A stretch of DNA of 64,000 nt from assembly GCF_014489595.1 (NCBI RefSeq), contig NZ_CP060790.1, forward strand, positions 1,240,001 through 1,304,000, given 5' to 3'. The notes under the pieces were generated by a model. The model had not been told where the DNA came from and made no database searches. It saw nothing but the letters and a program-made list of their open reading frames with translations. Made by a program: the position numbers and the translations under genes. This document shows, piece by piece, positions 7,814 to 16,567 of this stretch. How positions within the stretch are numbered: position 1 is the stretch's first letter; each line of letters opens with the position of its first letter. The DNA comes from Paenacidovorax monticola. Lineage in GTDB: Bacteria; Pseudomonadota; Gammaproteobacteria; Burkholderiales; Burkholderiaceae_C.

Positions 7814-8745
7814 CGGTGTGCCTTGATCGATGCCATGATGCCCAGCGTGAAGAGCACCACGGCCGCCCATTGCGCGGCCGTGGGCCATTGGGCATCCCAA
7901 AGGAATGCATAGAGGATCGCGAACAGCGTCTCGCTCACGATGAGCTGGCCGCACAGGCTGGCCGACAGACGCTGGCTCGCCGTGTTCCACAGCAGGGTGG
8001 CGAGCCAGCTCGAACCAAAGCCGATCGCGAAACTCAGCAGCACGAACCAGCCCACGCCCGGCGTGGCGGCCAGCCGGGCCGCGGGCGTGCCCACGGCAAG
8101 CCACAGCAGCAGCCCGCCCAGGCCCGTGGCCACGCCAAGCCAATTGGCCCAGTCGCCGGCCCGCACCTCGGGGTGGCGCCGCAGCCAGGCGGCGTTGAGC
8201 AGCGCGAACAGGGTCCAGCTCACGAGCGCGCCAGCGGCGAATGCGAGCCCGCGCCCGAAGTGGGCCGCCGGCGCCTGGCCCGCCGCGGCATCGCCGCCAT
8301 GCAGGTCGGCCATGAGCACCAGCCCCGCCACCGTGAGCACGAGGCCTGGCAGCAAAGCCACCCAGCGCAGCCCCTGGGGCTTGCCCAGCACCATGACCCA
8401 GATGGGAATGGTGCCGATGATGAGCGCGGGCAACGCCACACCCATGTCGCGGATGGCAAGCACCAGCAGCAGGTAGTAGCCCGTGAAGCCCAGCACGCTC
8501 AGGCCCAGCGCCGCGAGCGCCTGGCGCCCGGTGGGCAGCGCGCGCGTGCGCAGACCCCAGCCCATCATGGCCAGGGCCACGATGCCATAGGTGATGAAAC
8601 GCCCGGCCGTCACGTCCAGCGCCGCGAAGCCGCCCAGCATGCGCGGCGCGACGAACGACAGCCCCCAGAGCGCGCCCGCGCCCAGCCCCGCGAGGATGCC
8701 CGTGGTGACGCCCGGGTGGTGTGCCGCCTCAGACCGCGAAACCAT
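7810..8745 (-). CDS. DMT-superfamily (EamA) transporter
   Basis: 311-residue inner-membrane protein with about ten hydrophobic segments arranged as two EamA repeats, for example GAGALWGLSFVAPRML at the N-terminus and WLATLLWNTASQRLS in the second half. EamA transporters mostly export amino acids or metabolites. The gene overlaps both neighbours (the SDR stop at 8729 and the thioesterase start at 7813), making a tight three-gene operon. The substrate cannot be read from the sequence. Confidence 0.85.
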   Translation of the reverse strand: MVSRSEAAHHPGVTTGILAGLGAGALWGLSFVAPRMLGGFAALDVTAGRFITYGIVALAMMGWGLRTRALPTGRQALAALGLSVLGFTGYYLLLVLAIRDMGVALPALIIGTIPIWVMVLGKPQGLRWVALLPGLVLTVAGLVLMADLHGGDAAAGQAPAAHFGRGLAFAAGALVSWTLFALLNAAWLRRHPEVRAGDWANWLGVATGLGGLLLWLAVGTPAARLAATPGVGWFVLLSFAIGFGSSWLATLLWNTASQRLSASLCGQLIVSETLFAILYAFLWDAQWPTAAQWAAVVLFTLGIMASIKAHR

Positions 8746-9511
8746 CGTCCGCGGCGATGACGGCGCCGTTCACGAAGTGGCTCTGGTCGCTCGCGAGCAT
8801 GACGATGAGCGCATCCAGGTCCTGCGGCTGGCCCACGCGCTTGCGCGGCAGCATGGCCATGAGCTTCTGGCCCTGCTCGGTCTCCCAGTGGTGGTGGTTG
8901 ATCTCGGTGTCGATGTAGCCCGGACACAGCGCGTTCACATTGATGCCGAAGCGCCCCCACTCCAGGGCCATGGCGCGGGTCATCTGCACCACGGCGGCCT
9001 TGCTCATGCAGTAGGCGCCGATCTGCGGCAGCACCTTGATCCCCGCCATCGAGGCGATGTTGATGATGCGCCCGCCCGTGAAGCTGCCCGGCGCGTCGCC
9101 GCGCGAGCGCGCCAGCATGCGCCTGGCCACTTCCTGCGCAACGAAGAACGCACCCTTGGTGTTGGTGTCGAAGATGAAGTCGTAGTCGGCCTCGGTGACG
9201 TCCTGCAGCCGCTGCGTGGTGGAAACGCCCGAGTTGTTCACGAGGATGTCGATGGAGCCCATCTCCGTCTCGGCATGGGCCACGGCGGCCTTGATCGAGC
9301 CCATATCGGTCACGTCGAGCTCCACCACATGCGCGTCGCCGCCCTCGCCCTCGATGCGCGCGCGCAGGTCCTTGAGCTTTTCCACGCGGCGGCTCGCCAG
9401 CACCACGCCGGCACCGGCGCGCGCGAGGGTGCGCGCGAACTGAGCGCCCAGGCCGCTGGAGGCGCCCGTCACCAGGGCTACGCGGCCGGACAGGTCGATG
9501 GTGTATGACAT
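8729..9511 (-). CDS. Short-chain dehydrogenase/reductase (SDR)
   Basis: 260-residue classical SDR. The cofactor motif TGASSGLG, the NNSG structural motif, the catalytic Ser in NIASMAG and the YCMSK catalytic Tyr/Lys are all present. ATG at 9511 heads an operon with the EamA transporter and thioesterase. It is divergent from the ETF:ubiquinone oxidoreductase gene; the shared 141-base gap holds a strong palindrome at 9536-9552. With a thioesterase behind it and ETF-QO opposite, a 3-hydroxyacyl-CoA type reaction in fatty-acid or aromatic catabolism is plausible but unproven. Confidence 0.87.
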   Translation of the reverse strand: MSYTIDLSGRVALVTGASSGLGAQFARTLARAGAGVVLASRRVEKLKDLRARIEGEGGDAHVVELDVTDMGSIKAAVAHAETEMGSIDILVNNSGVSTTQRLQDVTEADYDFIFDTNTKGAFFVAQEVARRMLARSRGDAPGSFTGGRIINIASMAGIKVLPQIGAYCMSKAAVVQMTRAMALEWGRFGINVNALCPGYIDTEINHHHWETEQGQKLMAMLPRKRVGQPQDLDALIVMLASDQSHFVNGAVIAADDGFAV

Positions 9512-9535
9512 TTAGAGTCTCCCCACGGATAAAAA

Positions 9536-9552
9536 TAGAACGATCGTTCGAT
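9536..9552. promoter_or_regulatory. TetR-like palindromic operator between the SDR and ETF-QO genes
   Basis: TAGAACGATCGTTCGAT contains the perfect 12-bp palindrome GAACGATCGTTC (9538-9549), and the outer bases extend the symmetry with one mismatch. It lies 24 bases before the SDR start and about 100 bases before the ETF-QO start. The shape fits a TetR-family acyl-CoA-responsive repressor. No such regulator is encoded nearby, so it would be a trans-acting factor. Inferred from sequence alone. Confidence 0.5.
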
Positions 9553-9652
9553 TGTCGCCTTGCGCATGCATACAATCGGTCGCGCGAAGGACAGCCGCAA
9601 CGGGGCCAGTCCTCCGAGAATTCCCCATTATCAAACGCCCGATGAGACAGTC

Positions 9653-11353
9653 ATGACCAACGAAGAGATCCTTGCCCAATACGGCCCCCGCGAGTCCATG
9701 GAATACGATGTGGTGGTCGTGGGCGGCGGCCCCGGCGGCTTGGCCACGGCCATCCGCCTCAAGCAGCTGGCCGCCGAGAAGGGCCAGGACGTCTCGGTCG
9801 TGGTGCTCGAAAAGGGCTCCGAGCCCGGCGCGCACATCCTCTCGGGCGCCATCATGGACCCCAAGGCGCTCACCGAGCTGATCCCCGACTGGAAAGCCAA
9901 GGGCGCGCCCCTGAACCAGCCCGTGACCGACGACGCCTACATCTTCCTGGGCCAGAAATCGGGCTTCCGCGTACCCAACGTCTTCCTGCCGCCCTTCGCG
10001 CAGAACCACGGCAACTACATCGTGCGCCTGGGCGATGTGACCAAGTGGATGGCCGAGCAGGCCGAGGCCCTGGGCGTGGAAATTTTCCCCGGCTTCGCGG
10101 CCGCCGAGGTGCTCTACAACGACGACGGCTCCGTCAAGGGCGTGGCCACCGGCAACATGGGCATCGGCAAGGACGGCCAGCCCACGGGCGACTTCCAGCT
10201 CGGCATGGAACTGCACGCCAAATACACCGTGTTCGCCGAGGGCGCGCGCGGCCACCTGGGCAAGCAGCTGATCGCCAAGTACCGCCTGGACGAAGGCCGC
10301 GACCCGCAGAGCTTCGGCATCGGCGTGAAGGAGTTGTGGGAGATCGACCCCAAGCGCCACCAGCCCGGCTTCGTGATGCACACCGCCGGCTGGCCGATGG
10401 AGAGCGACACCTACGGCGGTGCCTTCCTGTACCACCTGGACGGCAACAAGATCGCCATCGGCTTCGTGACCGGCCTGGGCTACCAGAACCCCTACCTCAG
10501 CCCGTTCGAGGAATTCCAGCGCTGGAAGACCCATCCCAACATCCGCTACTACTTCGAGAACGAACAGGGCGAGATCACGGCCAAGCGCCTGTCGTATGGC
10601 GCGCGCGCCATCAACGCCAGCGGCATCAACGCGCTGCCCAAGACCATCTTCCCGGGCGGCGCGCTCGTGGGCTGCAACGCCGGCTACCTGAACGTGGGCC
10701 GCATCAAGGGCAGCCACGCCGCCATCAAGACCGGCATGCTGGCCGCCGAGGCCGCGTATGACGCCATCGTGGCCGGCCGCCAGCACGACGAGCTCACGGC
10801 CTACCCCAAGGCCTTCGAGGAAAGCTGGCTCTACACCGAGCTGAACAAGGACCGCAACTTCAAGAACTGGTTCAAGTACGGCCTGACCACGGCCACGCTG
10901 ATGAACGGTTTCGAGCAGTTCGTGCTGCGCGGCCACATTCCCTGGACACTGCACCGCGACAAGCCCGACCACGCTTACCTGAAGCCCGCGGCCGAGTGCA
11001 AGCCCATCGTCTACCCCAAGCCCGATGGCAAGCTGACCTTCGACCGCCTCAGCAGCGTGTTCATCAGCAACACCAACCACGCCGAGAACCAGCCCGCCCA
11101 CCTCACGCTCAAGGACGCGAGCGTGCCCGTCAACATCAACCTGGCCAAGTACGCGGGCCCCGAGGCGCGCTACTGCCCTGCCGGCGTGTACGAGTTCGTG
11201 CCCGACGAGGCCCAGGGCGGCAACGCCCAGCGCCTGCAGATCAACGCGCAGAACTGCGTGCACTGCAAGACCTGCGACATCAAGGACCCGACGCAGAACA
11301 TCGTCTGGGTCACGCCCGAGGGCGGCGGCGGGCCGAACTACTCTGGCATGTAA
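9653..11353 (+). CDS. Electron transfer flavoprotein:ubiquinone oxidoreductase
   Basis: 566-residue membrane-associated flavoprotein that passes electrons from reduced ETF (acyl-CoA and other dehydrogenases) to ubiquinone. The FAD-binding motif VVVVGGGPGGLATA is at residues 20-33; the mid-region GFVTGLGYQNPYLSPFEEFQ and the C-terminal 4Fe-4S cluster cysteines (CPAGVYEF and NCVHCKTCDIKDPTQNI) are intact. The length matches the family. ATG 9653 is chosen as the first in-frame ATG before the conserved MEYDVVVVGG. A hairpin terminator follows at 11377-11399. Confidence 0.96.
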   Translation: MTNEEILAQYGPRESMEYDVVVVGGGPGGLATAIRLKQLAAEKGQDVSVVVLEKGSEPGAHILSGAIMDPKALTELIPDWKAKGAPLNQPVTDDAYIFLGQKSGFRVPNVFLPPFAQNHGNYIVRLGDVTKWMAEQAEALGVEIFPGFAAAEVLYNDDGSVKGVATGNMGIGKDGQPTGDFQLGMELHAKYTVFAEGARGHLGKQLIAKYRLDEGRDPQSFGIGVKELWEIDPKRHQPGFVMHTAGWPMESDTYGGAFLYHLDGNKIAIGFVTGLGYQNPYLSPFEEFQRWKTHPNIRYYFENEQGEITAKRLSYGARAINASGINALPKTIFPGGALVGCNAGYLNVGRIKGSHAAIKTGMLAAEAAYDAIVAGRQHDELTAYPKAFEESWLYTELNKDRNFKNWFKYGLTTATLMNGFEQFVLRGHIPWTLHRDKPDHAYLKPAAECKPIVYPKPDGKLTFDRLSSVFISNTNHAENQPAHLTLKDASVPVNINLAKYAGPEARYCPAGVYEFVPDEAQGGNAQRLQINAQNCVHCKTCDIKDPTQNIVWVTPEGGGGPNYSGM

Positions 11354-11376
11354 AACCATAGCAACCCGTGCTTACA

Positions 11377-11399
11377 GGGCCTGCGCTGCAGGCCCTTTT
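11377..11399 (+). terminator. Intrinsic terminator of the ETF-QO gene
   Basis: GGGCCTGC and GCAGGCCC form an 8-bp stem around a short loop, followed by TTTT, 23 bases after the stop codon. Confidence 0.8.
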
Positions 11400-11520
11400 C
11401 ACGGCCAGCCCACGGGGCAAGCGCGCGCGGCGTAAACTTAGCCCCCCCGGCGCCGCGTCGTTCCTGCACGGCGCCGGCACTACACAAACCAGGAAACGAG
11501 AAGGACGGTTGGAGATGCAA

Positions 11521-12486
11521 ATGAAGAAGTTGCCATGGATGTCTTTGGGAGTCGTGGCCTTGGCCGTGGCGGCGGTGGCACCGGCCAGCGCACAACAGAA
11601 ATCCGTGGCAGTGACGGCCATCGTGGAACACCCCGCGCTCGACGCAGTGCGCGACGGCGTGCAGGCCGCGCTCAAGGACGCGGGCTACGAATCGGGCAAG
11701 AACCTCAAGTGGCAGTACCAGAGCGCCCAGGGCAACACCGGCACGGCCGCGCAGATCGCGCGCAAGTTCGTGGGTGACAAGCCCGACGCCATCGTGGCCA
11801 TCGCCACGCCTTCGGCCCAGGCCGTGATCGCCTCCACCAAGACCGTGCCCGTGGTCTTCTCGGCCGTGACCGACCCCGTGGCCGCCAAGCTCGTGTCGAG
11901 CTGGGAGCCCTCCAAGAACAACGTGACCGGCGTGTCCGACCTGCTCGCGCTCGACAAGCAGATGGACCTGGTCAAGCAGGTCGTGCCCAATGCCAAGCGC
12001 GTGGGCATGGTCTACAACCCCGGCGAAGCCAACTCGGTCGTCGTGGTCAAGGCCCTGGAAAAGCTCCTGCCCACGCTGGGCATGACGCTGGTGGAAGCCG
12101 CTGCGCCCCGCTCCGTGGACGTGGGCAGCGCCGCCCGCAGCCTGATCGGCAAGGTGGACGTGATCTACACCAACACCGACAACAACGTGGTCTCGGCCTA
12201 CGAATCGCTCGTGAAGGTGGGCCAGGACGCCAAGATCCCGCTCGTGGCCTCGGACACCGACAGCGTCAAGCGCGGCGCCATCGCCGCCTTCGGCATCAAC
12301 TACCGCGACCTGGGCGAGCAGACCGGCCGCATGGTGGTGCGCATCCTCAAGGGCGAGAAGCCCGGCGACATCAAGCCCGAGGTCAGCACCAAGATGGAAC
12401 TGTTCGTGAACCCCGGCGCTGCCGAGAAGCAGGGCGTGAAGCTCTCCGACGCGCTGGTCAAGTCGGCCGCCCAAGTCGTCCAGTAA
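11521..12486 (+). CDS. ABC transporter substrate-binding protein (TrpX-like)
   Basis: 321-residue periplasmic binding protein of the ABC_sub_bind family (the TrpX/YhcI-like group often linked to aromatic amino acids). The signal peptide MKKLPWMSLGVVALAVAAV ends at ASAQQ. Two Rossmann-like lobes follow, with IVAIATPSAQAVI and VDVIYTNTDNNVVSA. An ATG six bases earlier (11515) is in frame, but GGAG at 11511-11514 is correctly spaced only for 11521. It is the first gene of a three-gene ABC importer with the permease and ATPase; the hairpin at 12506-12537 probably makes the receptor more abundant than the membrane parts. Confidence 0.88.
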   Translation: MKKLPWMSLGVVALAVAAVAPASAQQKSVAVTAIVEHPALDAVRDGVQAALKDAGYESGKNLKWQYQSAQGNTGTAAQIARKFVGDKPDAIVAIATPSAQAVIASTKTVPVVFSAVTDPVAAKLVSSWEPSKNNVTGVSDLLALDKQMDLVKQVVPNAKRVGMVYNPGEANSVVVVKALEKLLPTLGMTLVEAAAPRSVDVGSAARSLIGKVDVIYTNTDNNVVSAYESLVKVGQDAKIPLVASDTDSVKRGAIAAFGINYRDLGEQTGRMVVRILKGEKPGDIKPEVSTKMELFVNPGAAEKQGVKLSDALVKSAAQVVQ

Positions 12487-12505
12487 GGCCTTCAGGCCTC
12501 TTCGT

Positions 12506-12537
12506 GCAGGAGCCCCCGGGGCTCCTGCTTTGTTTTT
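12506..12537 (+). terminator. Intrinsic terminator/attenuating hairpin after the binding-protein gene
   Basis: GCAGGAGCCCC and GGGGCTCCTGC form an 11-bp stem with a minimal loop, followed by TTTGTTTTT. It separates the receptor gene from its permease gene, so it may act as a partial terminator that sets receptor excess. Confidence 0.85.
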
Positions 12538-12558
12538 GATTCAAAGCCCCGCTGCCCC

Positions 12559-13446
12559 ATGTCCCTTTTCTCCCTGTTCGGCGCCGTCGAGATCGGCCTG
12601 ATCTTCAGCCTGGTGGCGCTGGGCGTCTATATCTCGTTCCGGCTGCTGCGCTTTCCCGACCTCACGGTGGACGGCAGCTTTCCGCTGGGCGGCGCCGTCT
12701 GCGCCATCCTGATCTCCACGGGCACCAACCCCTGGGTCGCCACGCTGGCCGCAACGGCCGCGGGTGCCGTGGCCGGCCTCATCACGGGCTGGCTCAACGT
12801 CAAGCTCAAGATCATGGACCTGCTGGCGTCCATCCTCATGATGATCGCGCTGTACTCGGTCAACCTGCGCATCATGGGCGGCCCCAACGTGCCGCTCATC
12901 AACGACCCCACGCTGTTCACGCTGCTGCAGCCCGAGAGCCTGGCCGACTACGTGGCGCGGCCGCTGATCCTGCTGGCCATCGTCGTGGCCGCCAAGTTGC
13001 TGCTCGACTGGTTCTTCGCCACCGAACGGGGCCTGGCCATCCGCGCCACGGGCTCGAACGCGCGCATGGCGCGTGCCCAGGGCGTGAACACCGGCGCCAT
13101 GGTGCTGCTGGGCATGGCGATCTCCAACGCCCTCGTGGGCCTGGCCGGCGCGCTGTTCGCCCAGACCCAGGGCGGCTCGGACATCTCCATGGGCATCGGT
13201 ACCATCGTGATCGGCCTGGCCGCCGTGATCGTGGGCGAAAGCATCCTGCCCTCGCGCAAGCTCGTGCTCGCCACGCTGGCCGTGGTGATCGGCGCCATCG
13301 TCTACCGCTTCTTCATCGCGCTCGCGCTCAACAGCGACTTCATCGGCCTCAAGGCGCAGGACCTGAACCTGGTCACCGCCGTGCTCGTGGCCGTGGCGCT
13401 GGTGATTCCGCAGCTCAAGCGCAAGCTGGCTGCACGCAAGTCCTGA
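12559..13446 (+). CDS. ABC transporter permease (BPD_transp_2 family)
   Basis: 295-residue inner-membrane permease with eight or more hydrophobic segments, of the branched-chain-amino-acid/ribose permease type. Landmarks are RFPDLTVDGSFPLGGAV near the N-terminus, the cytoplasmic coupling loop TERGLAIRATGSNARMARAQ and a basic C-terminus (KRKLAARKS). The start ATG at 12559 lies 73 bases after the receptor stop, just beyond the hairpin. It pairs with the ATPase gene 22 bases downstream. Confidence 0.9.
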   Translation: MSLFSLFGAVEIGLIFSLVALGVYISFRLLRFPDLTVDGSFPLGGAVCAILISTGTNPWVATLAATAAGAVAGLITGWLNVKLKIMDLLASILMMIALYSVNLRIMGGPNVPLINDPTLFTLLQPESLADYVARPLILLAIVVAAKLLLDWFFATERGLAIRATGSNARMARAQGVNTGAMVLLGMAISNALVGLAGALFAQTQGGSDISMGIGTIVIGLAAVIVGESILPSRKLVLATLAVVIGAIVYRFFIALALNSDFIGLKAQDLNLVTAVLVAVALVIPQLKRKLAARKS

Positions 13447-13468
13447 GGCGGGATTGGGAGAACACACC

Positions 13469-14263
13469 ATGCTGAGCGCACAGAACCTCGCCATCACCTT
13501 CAACCCCGGCACGCCCATCGAGACCCGCGCCCTGCGCGGCCTCTCGCTCGACATCCCCGCGGGTCAGTTCGTCACCGTCATCGGCTCCAACGGCGCCGGC
13601 AAGTCCACGTTCCTGAACGCCGTCTCGGGCGACCTGGGCGTGGACAGCGGCCGCATCCTGATCGACAACGTCGACATGACGCGCCAGCCCGTATGGGCCC
13701 GCGCCGAGCGCGTGGCGCGCGTGTTCCAGGACCCCATGGCGGGCACCTGCGAAGACCTCACGATCGAGGAGAACATGGCCCTGGCCCAGCGCCGCGGCGG
13801 CTTCCGCAACCTCTCGCGCGCCGTCAAGGCCAGCATGCGCGAAGGCTGGCGCGAGCGCCTGGCCACGCTGGGCCTCGGCCTGGAGAACCGCCTCACGGAC
13901 CGCATCGGCCTGCTCTCGGGCGGCCAGCGCCAGGCCGTGAGCCTGCTCATGGCGGCGCTGCAGCCCTCGCGCATCCTGCTGCTCGACGAGCACACGGCCG
14001 CGCTCGACCCGCGCACGGCCGACTTCGTGCTGCAGCTCACGGCCCGCATCGTGGCCGAGGCCAAGCTCACCACCATGATGGTCACGCACAGCATGCGCCA
14101 GGCGCTGGACGTGGGCGAGCGCACCGTGATGCTGCACCAGGGCCAGGTCGTGCTCGACGTGTCGGGCGACGAGCGCCGCCGCATGGACGTGCCCGACCTG
14201 CTGCACATGTTCGAGAAGGTACGCGGCGAGAAGCTCGCCGACGACGCCCTGCTGCTGGGCTGA
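13469..14263 (+). CDS. ABC transporter ATP-binding protein
   Basis: 264-residue ATPase of the same importer. Walker A GSNGAGKST, signature LLSGGQRQAVSL, Walker B LLLDEHTAALDP and the H-loop in TTMMVTHSM are intact. The start ATG at 13469 is preceded by TGGGAG (13455-13460). A terminator closes the operon at 14283-14307. Together with the receptor and permease it makes a complete importer, probably for an aromatic or related small organic ligand; the substrate is inferred from family only. Confidence 0.92.
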   Translation: MLSAQNLAITFNPGTPIETRALRGLSLDIPAGQFVTVIGSNGAGKSTFLNAVSGDLGVDSGRILIDNVDMTRQPVWARAERVARVFQDPMAGTCEDLTIEENMALAQRRGGFRNLSRAVKASMREGWRERLATLGLGLENRLTDRIGLLSGGQRQAVSLLMAALQPSRILLLDEHTAALDPRTADFVLQLTARIVAEAKLTTMMVTHSMRQALDVGERTVMLHQGQVVLDVSGDERRRMDVPDLLHMFEKVRGEKLADDALLLG

Positions 14264-14282
14264 CCCCTCCTCCCTTTCCCCC

Positions 14283-14307
14283 GGGCCGCACTGACAGCGG
14301 CCCTTTT
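14283..14307 (+). terminator. Intrinsic terminator of the ABC importer operon
   Basis: GGGCCGC and GCGGCCC form a 7-bp stem around ACTGACA, followed by TTTT, 20 bases after the ATPase stop. Confidence 0.8.
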
Positions 14308-14393
14308 CATTGCACCACCCCTGTGATGGCCCCATGGCGCAGCGTGCCGCACAACGGTATCGTTTCGCCACGCCCACCCTCGAAGAACTCCCC

Positions 14394-15869
14394 ATGAGCG
14401 AGAGCGACTCCACCTCCGGCAACCACCTGCACCGCGCCCTGAAGGCGCGGCACCTCTCTATGATCGCCATCGGCGGCTCCATCGGCACGGGCCTGTTCGT
14501 GGCCTCGGGCGCCACCATCTCGCAGGCCGGCCCCGGCGGCGCGCTGCTGGCCTATATGGTCGTGGGGCTCATGGTGTACTTCCTCATGACCAGCCTGGGC
14601 GAGATGGCGGCCTACGTGCCCGTTTCGGGCTCGTTCGCCACCTACGGCAGCCGCTATGTGGACGAAGGCTTCGGCTTCGCGCTCGGCTGGAACTACTGGT
14701 ACAACTGGGCCGTGACCATCGCCGTCGATCTGGTGGCCGCGCAGCTCGTGATGGCCTACTGGTTCCCCGGCGTGAACGGCGTGCTCTGGAGCGCGGTGTT
14801 CCTCGCCATCATGTTCGCGCTCAACGCGCTGTCGGTCAAAGGCTTCGGCGAGGCCGAGTACTGGTTCGCCGCCATCAAGGTCACCACGGTGATCGTGTTC
14901 ATCGGGCTGGGCCTGCTCATGGTGTTCGGCATCCTGCGCGGCGGCGCGCCCGAGGGCCTGTGGGGCAACCTCGCGCTGTGGACGCAGGGCGACGCGCCGT
15001 TCGCGGGCGGCTTCTCGGCCCTGATCGGCGTGGCCATGATCGTGGGCTTCTCCTTCCAGGGCACCGAGCTCATCGGCATCGCCGCGGGCGAATCGGAGGA
15101 CCCGGCCAAGAACATTCCGCGCGCCGTGCGCCAGGTGTTCTGGCGCATCCTGCTGTTCTACGTGCTGGCCATCCTGGTCATCAGCCTGCTCATCCCCTAC
15201 ACCGACCCGCAACTGCTCAAGAACGATGTGGGCGACATCAGCGTGAGCCCCTTCACGCTGGTGTTCGAGCGTGCGGGCCTGCTCTCGGCCGCGGCCGTGA
15301 TGAACGCGGTGGTGCTGACTTCGGTGCTGTCGGCCGGCAACTCGGGCATGTACGCCTCCACGCGCATGCTCTACACCCTGGCCTGCCAGCGCATGGCGCC
15401 GCGCATCTTCGCGCGGGTGACGGCCGGCGGCGTGCCCTTCATGGCCCTGCTCGCCACCACGCTGGTGGCGGCGCTGTGCTTCCTCACCAACATCTTCAGC
15501 CCGCAGCTCGTCTACATCTGGCTGCTCAACCTCTCGGGCATGACGGGCTTCATCGCATGGCTGGGCATCGCCATCAGCCACTACCGCTTCCGCAAGGGCT
15601 ACGAGGCCCAGGGGCTGGACCTGGCGCGCCTGCCCTACCGCGCCTCGGCCTTCCCGTTCGGCCCCCTCTTTGCCTTTGTGCTGTGCCTCATCATCACGCT
15701 GGGCCAGAACTACCAGGCCTTCATGCAGGACCGCATCGACTGGACCGGCGTGGTCGCCACCTACATCGGCCTGCCGCTGTTCTTCGTGATCTGGTTCGGC
15801 TACCGCTGGGCCCGCGGCACGCGCATCGTGCCGTACAGCGAAATGCAGGTGAAGCCCGAGAGCTACTGA
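14394..15869 (+). CDS. lysP: Amino acid permease, LysP-like
   Basis: 491-residue APC-superfamily permease with twelve predicted membrane spans. The N-terminal block LKARHLSMIAIGGSIGTGLF, the VPVSGSFATYGSRYVDEG loop and the stretch around FALGWNYWYNWAVTIAVD are very close to E. coli LysP (489 residues), the lysine:proton symporter. ATG at 14394 is the first start after the preceding terminator that gives the usual N-terminus. Convergent with it is an Lrp/AsnC gene whose product may control it. Lysine is the likely but not proven substrate. Confidence 0.85.
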   Translation: MSESDSTSGNHLHRALKARHLSMIAIGGSIGTGLFVASGATISQAGPGGALLAYMVVGLMVYFLMTSLGEMAAYVPVSGSFATYGSRYVDEGFGFALGWNYWYNWAVTIAVDLVAAQLVMAYWFPGVNGVLWSAVFLAIMFALNALSVKGFGEAEYWFAAIKVTTVIVFIGLGLLMVFGILRGGAPEGLWGNLALWTQGDAPFAGGFSALIGVAMIVGFSFQGTELIGIAAGESEDPAKNIPRAVRQVFWRILLFYVLAILVISLLIPYTDPQLLKNDVGDISVSPFTLVFERAGLLSAAAVMNAVVLTSVLSAGNSGMYASTRMLYTLACQRMAPRIFARVTAGGVPFMALLATTLVAALCFLTNIFSPQLVYIWLLNLSGMTGFIAWLGIAISHYRFRKGYEAQGLDLARLPYRASAFPFGPLFAFVLCLIITLGQNYQAFMQDRIDWTGVVATYIGLPLFFVIWFGYRWARGTRIVPYSEMQVKPESY

Positions 15870-15881
15870 CGCCTGGGCCGC

Positions 15882-16349
15882 TCAGCCGCCGCCCAGCGGC
15901 AGGTCGGCCCGCTTGAGCGTGCGCAGCACGAAGCTCGACTGGCTGTGGCGTATGCCCTTGATCTTGTAGAGCTTCTCGCGCAACAGGCGCTCGTAGTCGC
16001 GCGTGTCCTTCACCACCACGCGCAGCAGGTAGTCGTACTCGCCCGACACCAGGTGCGCCTCCACCACCTCGGGGATCGTGGCCAGCACCTCGCCGAACTT
16101 CTCCAGCGTGTTGTCGGAGTGGCTGTCGAGCGTGACCATGACCAGCACCGTGTCGCCCAGCCCCAGCGCCAGCGGGTTCAGGCGCACCGTGTAGCCCTCG
16201 ATCACGCCGGCCTCTTCCATCTTCTTGATGCGTGCCCAGCACGGCGACGGGCTCAGGCCCACGGCCTGGCCGATCTCCTGCAGGCTGGCGCGTGCGTTGT
16301 GCTGCAGCACCGAGAGAATTTTTCTGTCCAGGCGGTCCATGGGCTGCAT
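15882..16349 (-). CDS. Lrp/AsnC-family transcriptional regulator
   Basis: 155-residue feast/famine regulator. The N-terminal helix-turn-helix runs from LDRKILSVLQHNARASLQEI to LSPSPCWARIKKMEEAG, and the C-terminal RAM ligand domain contains VSGEYDYLLRVVVKD. Two ATGs (16349 and 16340) are possible; the first is used. It ends 12 bases from lysP on the opposite strand. A short perfect inverted repeat upstream (16395-16412) could be its own operator. Confidence 0.92.
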   Translation of the reverse strand: MQPMDRLDRKILSVLQHNARASLQEIGQAVGLSPSPCWARIKKMEEAGVIEGYTVRLNPLALGLGDTVLVMVTLDSHSDNTLEKFGEVLATIPEVVEAHLVSGEYDYLLRVVVKDTRDYERLLREKLYKIKGIRHSQSSFVLRTLKRADLPLGGG

Positions 16350-16394
16350 TGTTCTTCAAATTCCGCCTGTGCAGCAAATTTTTCTGCAGCATGC

Positions 16395-16412
16395 GAATTT
16401 CGATGGAAATTC
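16395..16412. promoter_or_regulatory. Possible Lrp-type operator upstream of the Lrp gene
   Basis: GAATTTC, GATG, GAAATTC is a perfect 7-bp inverted repeat with a 4-base spacer, in an AT-rich island (16370-16420) of an otherwise GC-rich gap. It lies 46 bases before the Lrp start. The rest of the 218-base gap (16350-16567) shows only a weak hairpin near 16494-16511 and no gene. Autoregulation is inferred. Confidence 0.5.
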
Positions 16413-16567
16413 AGAAAATCCATCCGCCCCAAACGGCCCATACTTGCTTCCATCAAGGCGCTCTTACCGGAGTGCACGACATGGCAAGACCCCGGCGGGT
16501 TACCGCCCGCCCGGGGGACTTGGCAAGGCACAGGCCCTACCGGGCCGCCATCGCCGCGAAGGCCCGC

